In this document: one piece after another, positions 1 to 12,431 of the stretch | Layout of the letters: each line of letters starts with the position of its first letter | Numbering within the stretch: position 1 is the first letter of the stretch | Source of the DNA: Apoderus coryli | Lineage: Eukaryota > Arthropoda > Insecta > Coleoptera > Attelabidae | Assembly: GCA_911728435.2 (NCBI GenBank) | Contig: OU452210.1 | Coordinates: 6,510,001 to 6,574,000, forward strand | Direction of reading: 5' to 3' | DNA: 64,000 nucleotides | Program-made: the position numbers and the translations under genes | The notes under the pieces: model-generated | What the model saw: only the letters and a program-made list of their open reading frames with translations | The model's database searches: none | Told to the model about the DNA's origin: nothing

Positions 1-3000
1 GATATCCACAACACAATTATGCCTCAAGTTCTTCAACTTGTGAAATCACCTCTTTTACAAGGTACAAATTATATTTTATTTATAAAATGTTATATGTTAT
101 CGAATCTAATTGAATTTTCAGGAACTGCATTACAATCTATGTTAGATTTCTTCAAATCATTGGTAAAATGCAATTTGGCAGGTTTATCATACGATGCTGT
201 CTTACGGTTGTTATTAATGCCAATCAATAACTTAACATCAAATCAACCGCCAACGTTGCACAAACAAGCATTTTATTCATTGGCCAAATGTGTGGCGGCA
301 ATAACAGTAACATGTCACTCTCAGGCATTACCAGTTGTACCACAATTTATAGACGAAATACAATCGGCCTCATCCGATTCACAGCAGATATTCGCCCTTT
401 TAGTAGTTGGTGAAATCGGCAGGGAAATGTAAGGAAACTGTTTAGCATCTACAAAAATTTTTCTTAATAATATGATGGAAGTATTTTAGTTAAGTTTCAT
501 TAAAAGTAGAAAGCTTGTATTAAGAAAGTTAAATATTCTTCCGCAATGAGAATCTGTAGTTTCCAGTAGTTGATTATGAAAGGCTCACAAAGTTATTATA
601 GTAGTAAATATTTCTTTTCAAAGAGTACGAGAAGCATTTGACAAATTTACAGAGCAATATTCATATTTACTTATTAAATTAATTAAAAAAACGAGGCTTT
701 CTATAAATTTAAAATTACTAGAAGTTTTTATTTTCTTTTTCCAGAGAACAGTAAGTAACCTCTCTGCTTTGAGTTAAATACATATCAAGGTGTGATCTTT
801 GAATTTCTTTTGTAATTAGTGTTGTTTTCAGAGATCTAACTTCGGTTCCTAATATAAAACAAGTAATCCTCCAATCATTCTCTGCTGTATCTGAAGAAGT
901 AAAATCCGCAGCTAGTTACGCCCTAGGAAGTATTTGCATTGGAAACCTCCAACAATACTTGCCGTTTATTTTAAAGGAAAGTCAAGATCAACCAAAAAGA
1001 CAATATTTACTTTTGCATTCTGTAAAAGAAGTAATCACATGTTTATCACAAACACCTGAAGGGATTGAACAGCTGCTTCCATTCGTTCCCGATATATGGG
1101 CACAATTATATCGTCACTGTGAATGCTCCGAAGAAGGCACCCGAAACGTAGTAGCTGAATGCCTTGGAAAACTTACCCTAATCGATCCAGCAAATTTATT
1201 ACCGAAGTTAAAACGATCATTAAATTCCCCTTCACCACTAATGAGAACAACTGTTGTAACAGCCGTAAAGTTCACGATCTCTGATCAGGTAAGTTATAAA
1301 TAAATAAACAAACGATTTATTGTGTAATAATATTGTACTACACAAACAGCAGGTTAATAATAATAAAGCGGGTCGATCAACACACGAGCTTCAACGTCTT
1401 ATACATTAAAGTCAGGAAGGAAAGGATAAATCTTGTAGATATTAGGTTAATAATAGATAAAAAATTAATTATATTAAAATTAGATTAATAAAAATGAATA
1501 TACAGGGTGTTTCGTAGTGAAACCGACATACGTTAACAGTGGATAGAGAGTACCAAGCTGGTTCAAAATATACCATTCTTAAGTAGATGTACCGACGTCC
1601 ATTAAAAAGATTTCTCATTTATTTTATACGTCGTAGCTTCGGAAGGATGTTGTACATTGGCTTGATATTTGGCATGTATGTTGCACTAAATATGTCTACG
1701 CAACTGATGACAAGTAGAATAAAAAAAATCCAGGGCCGGATTGAAAAATGACTAGATTTTTAGGACTACCCCAAAATAACACATTGTACATCTGAAATTT
1801 TCCAGTGCATTTACAGGTTCAAAAACTAAATAAAAATCTGAAGTGAATAGTGTCATTTTCGTTTTCACGCAGATCAGCGTATTGTATAAAATTTAGGTTC
1901 GAAATGTTTTTCTTGAGATTTTTATTACTAATAATATAATATAGCTTTGACGTAGGTAGCCGAGGAAACCAGACACATGAATGCTTTTAGTTAATGTTAC
2001 CGAAAGTCAAATGATCAATTAAAGTAAATAGATTAAGGGCGATTTAAATGGATTTTATTATTTTCATGACATGATCCATGACTGAAATTCATATCCCCTA
2101 TCTCTATAATTAAAATTTTAATCCAAACGGGGCTTCCGATGTTTGTCATGGGACTACATTATTTAGAAAACACATTTATTTAAATTATTTTTTTTAATCC
2201 TGCACCTTACACTACCTGAACAATTATTGTGGAGTAGACGTCTTTTATTCATAATATTTAATGTTTTTAGCCGGCATCAATTGATCCTCTTCTACGGCAG
2301 TGTATTGGAGAATTTCTAAATACTCTTCAGGATCCAGATTTAAATGTTAGAAGAGTGGCTTTAGTCGCGTTTAATTCAGCTGCTCATAATAAACCTTCGC
2401 TGATTAGAGATTTATTAGAGACAACTTTACCGCAACTCTATAACGAAACAAATATCAAAGTAAGGGAACATTTTAAAATTTCTAAACTACTAATTAAATT
2501 AATATCATTCTTATAGAGGGATTTAATAAGAGAGGTTGAAATGGGTCCGTTTAAACATACAGTGGATGACGGCCTTGATATTAGAAAAGCAGCTTTCGAA
2601 TGCATGTACACATTATTGGATTCATGTCTCGATAAAATCGATATATTTGATTTCATTAATCATGTGGAATCTGGACTGAAAGATCATTATGATATTAAGA
2701 TGCTTACATATTTGATGGTAGCTCGATTAGCACAAATATGTCCTGGATTTGTTTTGCAAAGTATTTTACAAATAATTATCTAATCGATTTCATCTTAATC
2801 CATATTTAATTTTTTTAGGGTTGGATAGGCTGATTGAACCTTTGAGAACAACATTAACCATGAAGGTAAAAGCAAATTCAGTTAAACAGGAATATGAAAA
2901 ACAAGATGAACTAAAAAGATCTGCAATGCGGGCTGTTGCTGCTTTGTTAAGTATTCCTGATGCAGGTATGTTGAATAATTTACTAGTTAAAATAGTGAAA

Positions 3001-4198
3001 TCAACTAACCTTTGATTCGGGAAAGGAATTTTTTTTGGTTCTGTATTGTACCATGTGGACGGAAGTGAAATATATTTGAATAGTACTAGGAAACATGCTT
3101 GTTTAGAGCTCAATTCAAAGGATATCTTGTGCAACCCTTAATGAAATGAGATAACAATGGACTTACATCTAAATTTTAAGAAAGCGTTCGATAAAGCACA
3201 ATTTGCCCGATTGCTACTTAAGTTACAGCATTACGGCGTTCGGGTGCGGACATTCTTCAGAGACTTTTCCATGAAAGGTCGAATTTTTACTACGAGCCTT
3301 GTTGCTATTCCAGGTATAGATACCAGATCTAACATCTTCATCAGAACAACATGACAGACATAATAGACAATGCTTTTAGAACATTCAGGGGCAAGATATT
3401 GGAAACCCTAAATAGGACAAAAAGCTTGGCATGTATGAAATTGTCTTTGACAACCAACAAGAACTGATAAAAGGTTCTGTAACATACAGCACTTCTGAGA
3501 AGTACAGGCTCAGCAGGATACCAGGAACGATGTGCTTTAAGAGTGTTCAATAGTTCTGATAAGAATGTTGATATAATATTTTTTTTTTAATCAGAAGCTA
3601 TATTTTGCCAAGAAAAATGCACATGCTATGGAGAAACTTAATTAACAGTAGAAATGGAGATTTGGACGCAGTCACTGTGGGAAGGCAGCGGTAAAATCAT
3701 TTATATTTAACTCTTCGAAAACTGAAATTTATTCATTTTAAGCTGTGGTAATTGTCAATTTAGTTTAATAAACAAACGATTGGGATAAATTGATGAACTT
3801 CTGATATTTGAAATTTAGACTCAGAATGACAGCAGCTTATAAATTTACCAACTATTTTTAATAGAAGTGATAATGACTATTCTGTGTCAGTGTGAAAATT
3901 TGCCAACATATCTGGGAATGCCTCAAATGGAATGTTTTTTGTGTATATTTATTCTTCACATTTTTAGCGAAACGCTTGTCGGAATTAATAATTGAGTGCT
4001 TTAGTAACATTTTTTCAATTATTTTATACGATTTTAATAATTCCTCTTGATACAGTTTGTTTTGTTTCAGATAAAAACCCGCATCTCAACGAGTTTGTGA
4101 ATCAGATAAAAAATTCAGCAGATTTGCAACCCATTTTTGAATCAATTCAAAAAGATTCAACGTCTCATAGTGAATGTTTTCTAATGGATCAGAGTTAG
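1..4198 (+). CDS. CAND1: CAND1 homologue, C-terminal part (5' end outside window)
   Basis: CAND1 is the HEAT-repeat protein that binds unneddylated cullin-RING ligases in nucleus and cytosol and exchanges their substrate receptors. Seven exons can be joined in frame: 1-61, 122-428, 832-1288, 2271-2459, 2517-2760, 2819-2965 and 4071-4198 (stop TAG). All junctions are GT-AG. The translation, about 460 residues, follows the C-terminal third of animal CAND1 closely: [20 protein letters not shown] in exon 3, [16 protein letters not shown] in exon 4, [20 protein letters not shown] in exon 5, [10 protein letters not shown] in exon 6 and FESIQKDS near the end. No frameshift or stop is seen in the exons. 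The last intron (2966-4070) carries LINE debris. The gene is convergent with the dehydrogenase at 4484, with about 0.3 kb between stop codons. The assignment is near certain; exact exon edges rest on consensus splice sites. Confidence 0.95.
1289..2270. other. CAND1 intron with a possible transposon end at about 1503
   Basis: This 982-bp intron contains no convincing coding sequence. Around 1502-1560 it has a stretch starting ACAGGGTGTTTCGTAGTG, which looks like the terminal repeat of an insect DNA transposon. I found no matching inverted end in the intron, so at most it is a solo end. Confidence 0.3.
3157..3330 (+). pseudogene. LINE reverse-transcriptase fragment in CAND1 intron 6
   Basis: The translation contains [20 protein letters not shown], which matches the 'D-F-S-K-A-F-D' block and following helix of jockey/CR1-type LINE reverse transcriptases. 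Similarity ends after about 45 residues, and the sequence to about 3550 looks like further non-functional debris. The host exons on either side are intact, so this is an ordinary intronic insertion. Confidence 0.6.
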
Positions 4199-4260
4199 AT
4201 CATGTTTTTTTAAGTTGCATTACATATTTGTATCTATTTTTAATATGATTTTTTTGTTTG

Positions 4261-4266
4261 AATAAA
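4261..4266 (+). terminator. Candidate CAND1 polyadenylation signal
   Basis: AATAAA occurs 62 bases after the CAND1 stop codon. A second copy lies near 4361. Either could serve the CAND1 transcript. Confidence 0.5.
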
Positions 4267-4397
4267 TAAGGTTAAGTTCTTGTATGTCATTTTATTCTTT
4301 AAATTTATTTAGTTCATCTATGTCATCATTTTTGATGTATAGTTGATAGGGTTATAATTGAATAAAAAATAGATTGTTGTGTTATATTTTAATGTAA

Positions 4398-4411
4398 CTT
4401 ATTTATTTATT
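4398..4411 (-). terminator. Candidate polyadenylation signal of the dehydrogenase
   Basis: On the minus strand, overlapping AATAAA hexamers (AATAAATAAATAAG) occur about 75 bases after the stop codon at 4484. Confidence 0.5.
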
Positions 4412-4483
4412 AAGGTAATTAAATGTGAACAATTTTACAACATTTAGCTTTATGGTTTTGTTTCGATACCAAATAGATTAATT

Positions 4484-7400
4484 TTAATTTGTTAATTCCT
4501 TGAATGGATCATAATTATCTTCAAGTCCGACAAGTTTAAGACTCACATCCCATAATTGTTTACCCGTCTCTTCATTTAGTGCTTGTTTCGCAGGTTTTTT
4601 AACAGCACAATCAGCATAATATAATCCTGTTTCGTTTGCACATTTTTCATCCACAGCACAATAAATCGTAGTTTGTGCTCCTTGTTCTGGCGTTTTTAAT
4701 ACCCAACCGAAAACGTTCCAAATCCATTTCAGGCCAGGCCACAATGTGGAACTCATGTGCCTGCCAAGTTCTGTTTTAATTACTCCTGGGTGTAAGCTGT
4801 ATACAGTAACCCCATTTACGTTTGATTCTAAATAGAAAAAGATTTTCTTCACTGATTTTGTGCATATAGCAATTTAGGCAGAATAAAATTATAAACGCAA
4901 TATTTGATTCATATGATAAGTGTCTTGACTCTTTGAATTTTATTTTTATCATACTGAAAAGTGTTATAGAAATATGACTGTTTATAAATTAAACGCGAAT
5001 CCTCACTTTGGATAGATCCGGACACTTCATCTGTTTTATGTCGACGAGGGGTTATTAATGTAGTAATTGCTAATAGTTATAGTTGGGGCTCTCTTGAAAT
5101 ATGTAATTTGTGCATGTATATAATATTGGTACCTAATTTAATAAAAGGAGGAGGAATTTCCTTGTCTAAGACATCTCCTATATTATGCAAAATATAATTC
5201 AAATTTATTATGTTTGAGCCTGAAGCACATTTGCATCTTTTACTTGACAATTTTGTACACAATGGGATTAACCCAGGTAGTTTATTGCAGTTGATAAGCC
5301 AATACAATTTTTCGTGAAAACAACTATATATGAGCGCCCGTTACATGGTTTGATAAGAAAGCAGAACCACAGCATACATATGCTGTAGCAGAACTACTGC
5401 ATTGCCGGATCGACAACCTTAGATTTGAATGATCACGTCCGGCGATTTAGAGTAATAACTAATTGGAACCGGTACGCGATACGTTTTGCTTGAAGTTATA
5501 CTCTATATTTTTGAGGTGCAAAGCAAGCCACCTGCATTATAAATGCAAAACCTAAACAGGGTGAACCAACAAAATTTGTTACAATATAGTGTTATAAATG
5601 TATTTCTCTAAGAAACTTAAATATTGTTCCGTCCACAGGTATAGGCTTGGGCGGTTATAGTTGGCTGCTATTAAATGTTACATATTATTGTTGTTAAAAA
5701 AAATACCGATAAATACAGGGTAGTTGCTTATAGTTTGGTACAAAAAAAAAACTCAAGACAGCAAAGTTGTGTAATTATTTTATTATAGGTTAGTAGGTAT
5801 AGTTTTTACCAATAAATGAAACAAAATAACATCGGAAATTGGAAGAAATACAATTATTTTATCCAGAAAAATCCGATGATGATTCGTTTGCAGGAATAAT
5901 TAAAGGTCGGATTTCAACCGTTTCTTCGATGATGTTGTCGAGTTCTCACATTTTATTTTCTTCTTTAATAACGTGTTGAATAGCGTTTTTCCAGCACTCA
6001 CATTTGCTACTGAATCAATGAAAAGTCGTCGTAAATCTTTAAATTTAAACGTTGTATTATGCACCTTTGTGTCGTTTTGCAATTGCAAGTAGTTCAGTTT
6101 TCAGCATTTCTTTATCAAACGGTATATTTTTCTGTGAACCAATCAATAATGTCAGCTAGGTAACATTTCTGTTAACCGCGAATGGTAGGATTATATAACC
6201 TTATTATACTATTTACCTGGAATAAACCATTACAAAGGGTAGTAGGCAGTCACACACAAAATAATTTTCGTAATAACAGAAGGTAGGCACATTGAATAAT
6301 TTTAGTTGAATTGGGTATAGGTAAATACAATAATTTTAATTTGGACCTGAAGGAATAAGACCCCCGCTTATGGTTTATGATACTTTTATTATCTTACCCC
6401 GTAGTTTGTGCTTTGCGCCTCAGAAATATAGAGCATAATCGTTTTCAAGCAGCGACAAAATTTACCTACCTCTTAATCTGCGAGCTAATTCATTGGTAAA
6501 TAAAACATTCGCTAATTTACTTTGAGAATATGCCCCAATAGGATGGTATTTTCGCTTCTCGTAATTTAAGTCATCAAAATTAATTTCGCCTCCTGGAACA
6601 ATTAATTTATTACAACAAGATGTTTTTGGCGACATCTAGTGAGAGTAGGCAATATACCCGGTGAAACACAGTTCGCAAACGATGGCCGGACGAGAAGCAA
6701 CAACTCCATCATATCTATTGCCAACACTACATACGCCCGAATTCCCTGGCGGGAGGCTTTAGGGAGGGGATTGGACTGTGTTTCACCGGGTATATTGCCT
6801 GCTCACACTACATGTCGCCGAAAACATCTTGTTGTCATACATCTCTCGTGCTAGTGTAAGCTCTTCGTAAATGTTGGAGATTTGGGTCACACTGCCTACC
6901 GATCACCACTGATGAGTTTTCGATCAACGAAACGGCCCGTCTGGTGTTAGCATGGTAGTGTGAAACAAATACCTCACATAACATGAAGTCTTGTTACATT
7001 ATGTAACAAGCAATTTATTAATTAATTTATTGTTTGTTCAGATTATTCAAAATACAAACTTACTTTCATGAGCCACTGATGATACATTTACTATTCTTGA
7101 TGGTGTGCTTTGACATATTTTCGGTAATAATAATAAAGTTAACAAAAAATGTCCTAAATGATTTGTGCCAAATTGTATTTCAAATCCATCTTCAGTTTTG
7201 CCTTCAGGACATACCATTACTCCAGCATTATTTATTAACAGATCGAGGCGTTTTTCTGTCTTCATTAGACTTTTTGCACAATTATTTACAGATTTTAAAC
7301 TCATTAAATCTAGTTCCGTTACAACAATTTCGCCGACTTTTTCTTCTTGATTACAAGTTTTTTTAATATCTTCAGCAGCTTCATTCGCTTTTTCTAAATT

Positions 7401-7618
7401 TCTACAAGCCATTATCACACGAGCTCCTGCATATAAATTATTTATAATATATAGGTAACTAGGTATATATTTATATTTAATATTAATTTAATCTACTTAC
7501 CTCTTTTGAAAAAATCTTTGGCAGTTACTTTGCCAATTCCAGTATTGCAACCTGTAATTAATGCTGTTTTACCATCTAAACGGGCTGTAGATGTACAAAC
7601 ACCGCTAAACAACGGCAT
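4484..7618 (-). CDS. Retinol dehydrogenase 11-14-like short-chain dehydrogenase
   Basis: Four exons read 7618-7501, 7426-7064, 6592-6470 and 4827-4484 on the minus strand, all GT-AG, giving 315 residues. The fold is the classical SDR: cofactor motif TGCNTGIG at residues 22-29, NNAG at 105-108 and catalytic YSQSK (Tyr182, Lys186), followed by LHPGV and a C-terminal region typical of the RDH11/12/13/14 branch. Members of that branch reduce or oxidise retinoid and other carbonyls with NADP(H), usually on ER or mitochondrial membranes; the substrate here cannot be read from sequence. The start at 7618 is the only ATG giving the conserved beta-1 strand. Length equals that of the family. Introns 2 and 3 contain a MITE and a transposase fossil. 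It is convergent with CAND1. Confidence 0.93.
5830..6190 (-). pseudogene. Tc1/IS630-type DDE transposase remnant
   Basis: Inside dehydrogenase intron 3, minus-strand pieces resemble the C-terminal half of an IS630/Tc1-superfamily transposase. There is a block like WFTEKY, then [20 protein letters not shown] (about 6130-6070), then [20 protein letters not shown] (about 6040-5980), and an acidic tail. The blocks lie in different frames with stops between, and the catalytic aspartates are missing. A possible terminus beginning ACAGGG lies near 5717. It is a fossil, not a working gene. Confidence 0.55.
6612..6835. mobile_element. Short inverted-repeat element (MITE), about 224 bp
   Basis: Positions 6612-6672 and 6775-6835 are near-identical inverted repeats of about 61 bp. 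The outer end reads ACAACAAGATGTTTT, and the inner part contains GGCAATATACCCGGTGAAAC. The 102-bp centre has no coding potential. It sits in intron 2 of the dehydrogenase. The family is unknown. Confidence 0.75.
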
Positions 7619-8127
7619 AATTGTATTAGAAATTATGAACAAAGTCTAAACTATACGTGTAAAGCTGAAATACGAACACAACTTGTTTGCTAGCGACGCA
7701 ACATGTACTGGATTGGATACTGGATAAATAATAGAATATAAATACCGTTGAATGCTTGAAAATGAGAGTATGAGCAGTGGCGGAGGTTATTTTACCGATT
7801 TAATAAAATTACCTACCCATAGCAAAATAGGGTGCACTATCAATTTTATTTTCAAAATTTTACATCTTGACAAAAAATATCAGACAGCAGCAGCAACAGA
7901 CAATTTTGTAATTATAACAGTTTGTTCATGTTTAGCTACCTACGATATTATTTTAGCTCTTTTATAAGCAACTAATATTTGATAGCACTTATATCATGCT
8001 AATGGGAGCCGTCAGACGAGTTTTAACCAATTCTTCGTATGGATCAAAAATAATGGGGATACTGTTAATAATTCTAAAAATATATGCAGTATTCGTATTG
8101 TTTACATTAACATGGATTGTTTCAACA

Positions 8128-8140
8128 GTCCCAACGCAAC
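8128..8140. repeat. Left copy of 13-bp flanking direct repeat
   Basis: GTCCCAACGCAAC lies directly outside the left terminus of the foldback element and recurs directly outside the right terminus at 12796-12808. It reads as a target-site duplication. Confidence 0.8.
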
Positions 8141-8504
8141 CGGTGTGAAAATAGCAGCTAAAGATAGCAGCCAAAATATCCGAACAAGCACGAACGCCAG
8201 TAGCCTCGCACTATATGCGCGCGCACATCGTATCGAGCCAGCGCTCATGACGGGCACGAACAACTTGCCACGTGGTAATAAACATATAATTTACAGACAA
8301 ATAACTTATTTAAAAAATAATTCATAAAATTAATAATGAAGTTAATATTTTGCAAAATATTGGATCAAAAGACAGTTTGAAGGTGGATGGTGAAAAAATA
8401 TATTTTAATTTAAGCAAAACAGTATTGGGTAACAAATTACGTACCCATTTGCATTAGTACAATAATTTAACTAAAAATTAGTGGAAGTGACGTAATAGGG
8501 CGTT

Positions 8505-11500
8505 AAAAGATAGCAGCCAAAACCGTCCTAGTGGGGAAAACTTAATAACTCCGAAACTATTGACCCTGCCATATCGGGCATTCAGAGTGTGTTAGATAAC
8601 AACATGGGCAATATAACGTATATACTCATTATCACTTACAGGCCGTCGCAGGGGCGTACTAAAGCTTTAAAAGATTGCAGCCAAAACCCTCCTGATGGTG
8701 AAAAATTAATTACTCCGAAACTATTGAGCCTGCCATATCGGGCATTCAGAGTGGGTTAGATAACAACATGGGCAATATAACGTATATACTCACTATCACT
8801 TACAGGCCGTCGCAGGGGCGTACTAAAGCTTTAAAAGATAGCAGCCAAAACCCTCCTGATGGTGAAAAATTAATAACTCCGAAACTGTAAAGCCTGCCAT
8901 ATCGGGCTTTCAGAGTATGTTAGATAACAACATGGGCAATATAACGTATATACCCACTATCACTTACAGGCCGTCGCAGGGGCGTACTAAAGCTTTAAAA
9001 GATAGCAGTCAAAACCCTCCTGATGGTGAAAAATTAATAACTCCGAAACTGTAGAGCCTGCCATATCGGGCTTTCAGAGTATGTTAGATAACAACATGGG
9101 CAATATAACGTATATACCCACTATCACTTACAGGCCGTCGCAGGGGCGTACTAAAGCTTTAAAAGATAGCAGCCAAAACCCTCCTGATGGTGAAAAATTA
9201 ATAACTCCGAAACTGTAGAGCCTGCCATATCGGGCTTGCAGAGTATGTTAGATAACAACATGGGCAATATAACGTATATACCCACTATCACTTACAGGCC
9301 GTCGCAGGGGCGTACTAAAGCTTTAAAAGATAGCAGCCAAAACCCTCCTGATGGTGAAAAATTAATAACTCCGAAACTATAGAGCCTGCCATATCGGGCA
9401 TTCAGAGTGGGTTAGATAACAACATGGGCAATATAACGTATATACTCACTATCACTTACAGGCCGTCGCAGGGGCGTACTAAAGCTTTAAAAGATAGCAG
9501 CCAAAACCCTCCTGATGGTGAAAAATTAATTACTCCGAAACTATTGAGCCTGCCATATCGGGCTTTCAGAGTGGGTTAGATAACAACATGGGCAATATAA
9601 CGTATATACTCACTATCACTTACAGGCCGTCGCAGGGGCGTACTAAAGCTTTAAAAGATAGCAGCCAAAACCCTCCTGATGGTGAAAAATTAATTACTCC
9701 GAAACTATTGAGCCTGCCATATCGGGCATTCAGAGTGGGTTAGATAACAACATGGGCAATATAACGTATATACTCACTATCACTTACAGGCCGTCGCAGG
9801 GGCGTACTAAAGCTTTAAAAGATAGCAGCCAAAACCCTCCTGATGGTGAAAAATTAATAACTCCGAAACTGTAAAGCCTGCCATATCGGGCTTTCAGAGT
9901 ATGTTAGATAACAACATGGGCAATATAACGTATATACCCACTATCACTTACAGGCCGTCGCAGGGGCGTACTAAAGCTTTAAAAGATAGCAGTCAAAACC
10001 CTCCTGATGGTGAAAAATTAATAACTCCGAAACTGTAGAGCCTGCCATATCGGGCTTTCAGAGTATGTTAGATAACAACATGGGCAATATAACGTATATA
10101 CCCACTATCACTTACAGGCCGTCGCAGGGGCGTACTAAAGCTTTAAAAGATAGCAGCCAAAACCCTCCTGATGGTGAAAAATTAATAACTCCGAAACTAT
10201 AGAGCCTGCCATATCGGGCTTGCAGAGTATGTTAGATAACAACATGGGCAATATAACGTATATACCCACTATCACTTACAGGCCGTCGCAGGGGCGTACT
10301 AAAGCTTTAAAAGATAGCAGCCAAAACCCTCCTGATGGTGAAAAATTAATTACTCCGAAACTATTGAGCCTGCCATATCGGGCATTCAGAGTGGGTTAGA
10401 TAACAACATGGGCAATATAACGTATATACTCACTATCACTTACAGGCCGTCGCAGGGGCGTACTAAAGCTTTAAAAGATAGCAGCCAAAACCCTCCTGAT
10501 GGTGAAAAATTAATAACTCCGAAACTGTAAAGCCTGCCATATCGGGCTTTCAGAGTATGTTAGATAACAACATGGGCAATATAACGTATATACCCACTAT
10601 CACTTACAGGCCGTCGCAGGGGCGTACTAAAGCTTTAAAAGATAGCAGTCAAAACCCTCCTGATGGTGAAAAATTAATAACTCCGAAACTGTAGAGCCTG
10701 CCATATCGGGCTTTCAGAGTATGTTAGATAACAACATGGGCAATATAACGTATATACCCACTATCACTTACAGGCCGTCGCAGGGGCGTACTAAAGCTTT
10801 AAAAGATAGCAGCCAAAACCCTCCTGATGGTGAAAAATTAATAACTCCGAAACTGTAGAGCCTGCCATATCGGGCTTGCAGAGTATGTTAGATAACAACA
10901 TGGGCAATATAACGTATATACCCACTATCACTTACAGGCCGTCGCAGGGGCGTACTAAAGCTTTAAAAGATAGCAGCCAAAACCCTCCTGATGGTGAAAA
11001 ATTAATTACTCCGAAACTATTGAGCCTGCCATATCGGGCATTCAGAGTGGGTTAGATAACAACATGGGCAATATAACGTATATACTCACTATCACTTACA
11101 GGCCGTCGCAGGGGCGTACTAAAGCTTTAAAAGATAGCAGCCAAAACCCTCCTGATGGTGAAAAATTAATAACTCCGAAACTGTAAAGCCTGCCATATCG
11201 GGCTTTCAGAGTATGTTAGATAACAACATGGGCAATATAACGTATATACCCACTATCACTTACAGGCCGTCGCAGGGGCGTACTAAAGCTTTAAAAGATA
11301 GCAGTCAAAACCCTCCTGATGGTGAAAAATTAATAACTCCGAAACTGTAGAGCCTGCCATATCGGGCTTTCAGAGTATGTTAGATAACAACATGGGCAAT
11401 ATAACGTATATACCCACTATCACTTACAGGCCGTCGCAGGGGCGTACTAAAGCTTTAAAAGATAGCACCCAAAACCCTCCTGATGGTGAAAAATTAATAA

Positions 11501-12031
11501 CTCCGAAACTGTAGAGCCTGCCATATCGGGCTTGCAGAGTATGTTAGATAACAACATGGGCAATATAACGTATATACCCACTATCACTTACAGGCCGTCA
11601 CAGGGGCGTACTAAAGCTTTAAAAGATAGCAGCCAAAACCCTCCTGATGGTGAAAAATTAATAACTCCGAAACTATTGAGCCTGCCATATCGGGCTTTCA
11701 GAGTGGGTTAGATAACAACATGGGCAATATAACGTATATACCCACTATCACTTACAGGCCGTCGCAGGGGCGTACTAAAGCTTTAAAAGATAGCAGCCAA
11801 AACCCTCCTGATGGTGAAAAATTAATAACTCCGAAACTATTGAGCCTGCCATATCGGGCTTTCAGAGTATGTTAGATAACAACATGGGCAATATAACGTA
11901 TATACCCACTATCACTTACAGGCCGTCGCAGGGGCGTACTAAAGCTTTAAAAGATAGCAGCCAAAACCCTCCTGATGGTGAAAAATTAATAACTCCGAAA
12001 CTATTGAGCCTGCCATATCGGGCTTTCAGAG
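8505..12031 (+). repeat. 164-bp tandem satellite array with higher-order structure
   Basis: GGCCGTC[G/A]CAGG recurs at 8641, 8805, 8969, 9133 and so on to 11921, always 164 bp apart (21 occurrences). The first, partial unit (about 8505-8640) is more diverged. Diagnostic variants (CTGTAAAGCC; AGTCAAAA with CTGTAGAGCC; GGCTTGCAGAG; GGCATTCAGAGTGGG) define monomer types A, B, C and D. The order D-A-B-C repeats, giving a 656-bp higher-order unit from 9625 to about 11592 and again at 8641-9296. 164 is not a multiple of three, so the open frames seen here are not genes. Confidence 0.97.
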
Positions 12032-12056
12032 CTCTGAAGCCTCTGAAAGCCTCTGA

Positions 12057-12431
12057 AAGCCCGATATGGCAGGCTCAATAGTTTCGGAGTTATTAATTTT
12101 TCACCATCAGGAGGGTTTTGGCTGCTATCTTTTAAAGCTTTAGTACGCCCCTGCGACGGCCTGTAAGTGATAGTGGGTATATACGTTATATTGCCCATGT
12201 TGTTATCTAACCCACTCTGAATGCCCGATATGGCAGGCTCAATAGTTTCGGAGTAATTAATTTTTCACCATCAGGAGGGTTTTGGCTGCAATCTTTTAAA
12301 GCTTTAGTACGCCCCTGCGACGGCCTGTAAGTGATAATGAGTATATACGTTATATTGCCCATGTTGTTATCTAACACACTCTGAATGCCCGATATGGCAG
12401 GGTCAATAGTTTCGGAGTTATTAAGTTTTCC
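12057..12431 (-). repeat. Inverted right-arm copies of the 164-bp satellite
   Basis: The same monomer appears in reverse orientation, with TGCGACGGCC at 12152 and 12316 (164 bp apart). The outermost, diverged monomer carries the same private changes as the outermost left-arm monomer, for example CCGTCCTAGTGGGG on the left and its complement on the right. Confidence 0.95.

Noticed and set aside
1502..1560. ACAGGGTGTTTC motif, and similar ACACCCTGTA motifs at 18890, 37200, 39800, 56375 and 59118, as complete elements
   Set aside because: Each lacks a matching inverted partner at a sensible distance, so only solo termini can be claimed.
7989..8127. Minus-strand FDPYEELV resembling the YDPFKEL end of the neighbouring dehydrogenase
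   Set aside because: The match is only about eight residues with no supporting upstream SDR motifs, so I do not call a duplicated dehydrogenase exon.
8641..12030. Regularly spaced repeats that could suggest a CRISPR array or a repeat-protein gene
   Set aside because: The whole 164-bp unit repeats with no unique spacers, the unit is not a multiple of three so no frame persists, and the context is a eukaryotic intergenic transposon.
11869..12198. Open frames of 65-70 codons within the satellite (starting M-L-D-N-N-M-G-N and the like)
   Set aside because: They are read from single monomers on either strand and are mirror images caused by the inverted arms. They stop after about one unit.
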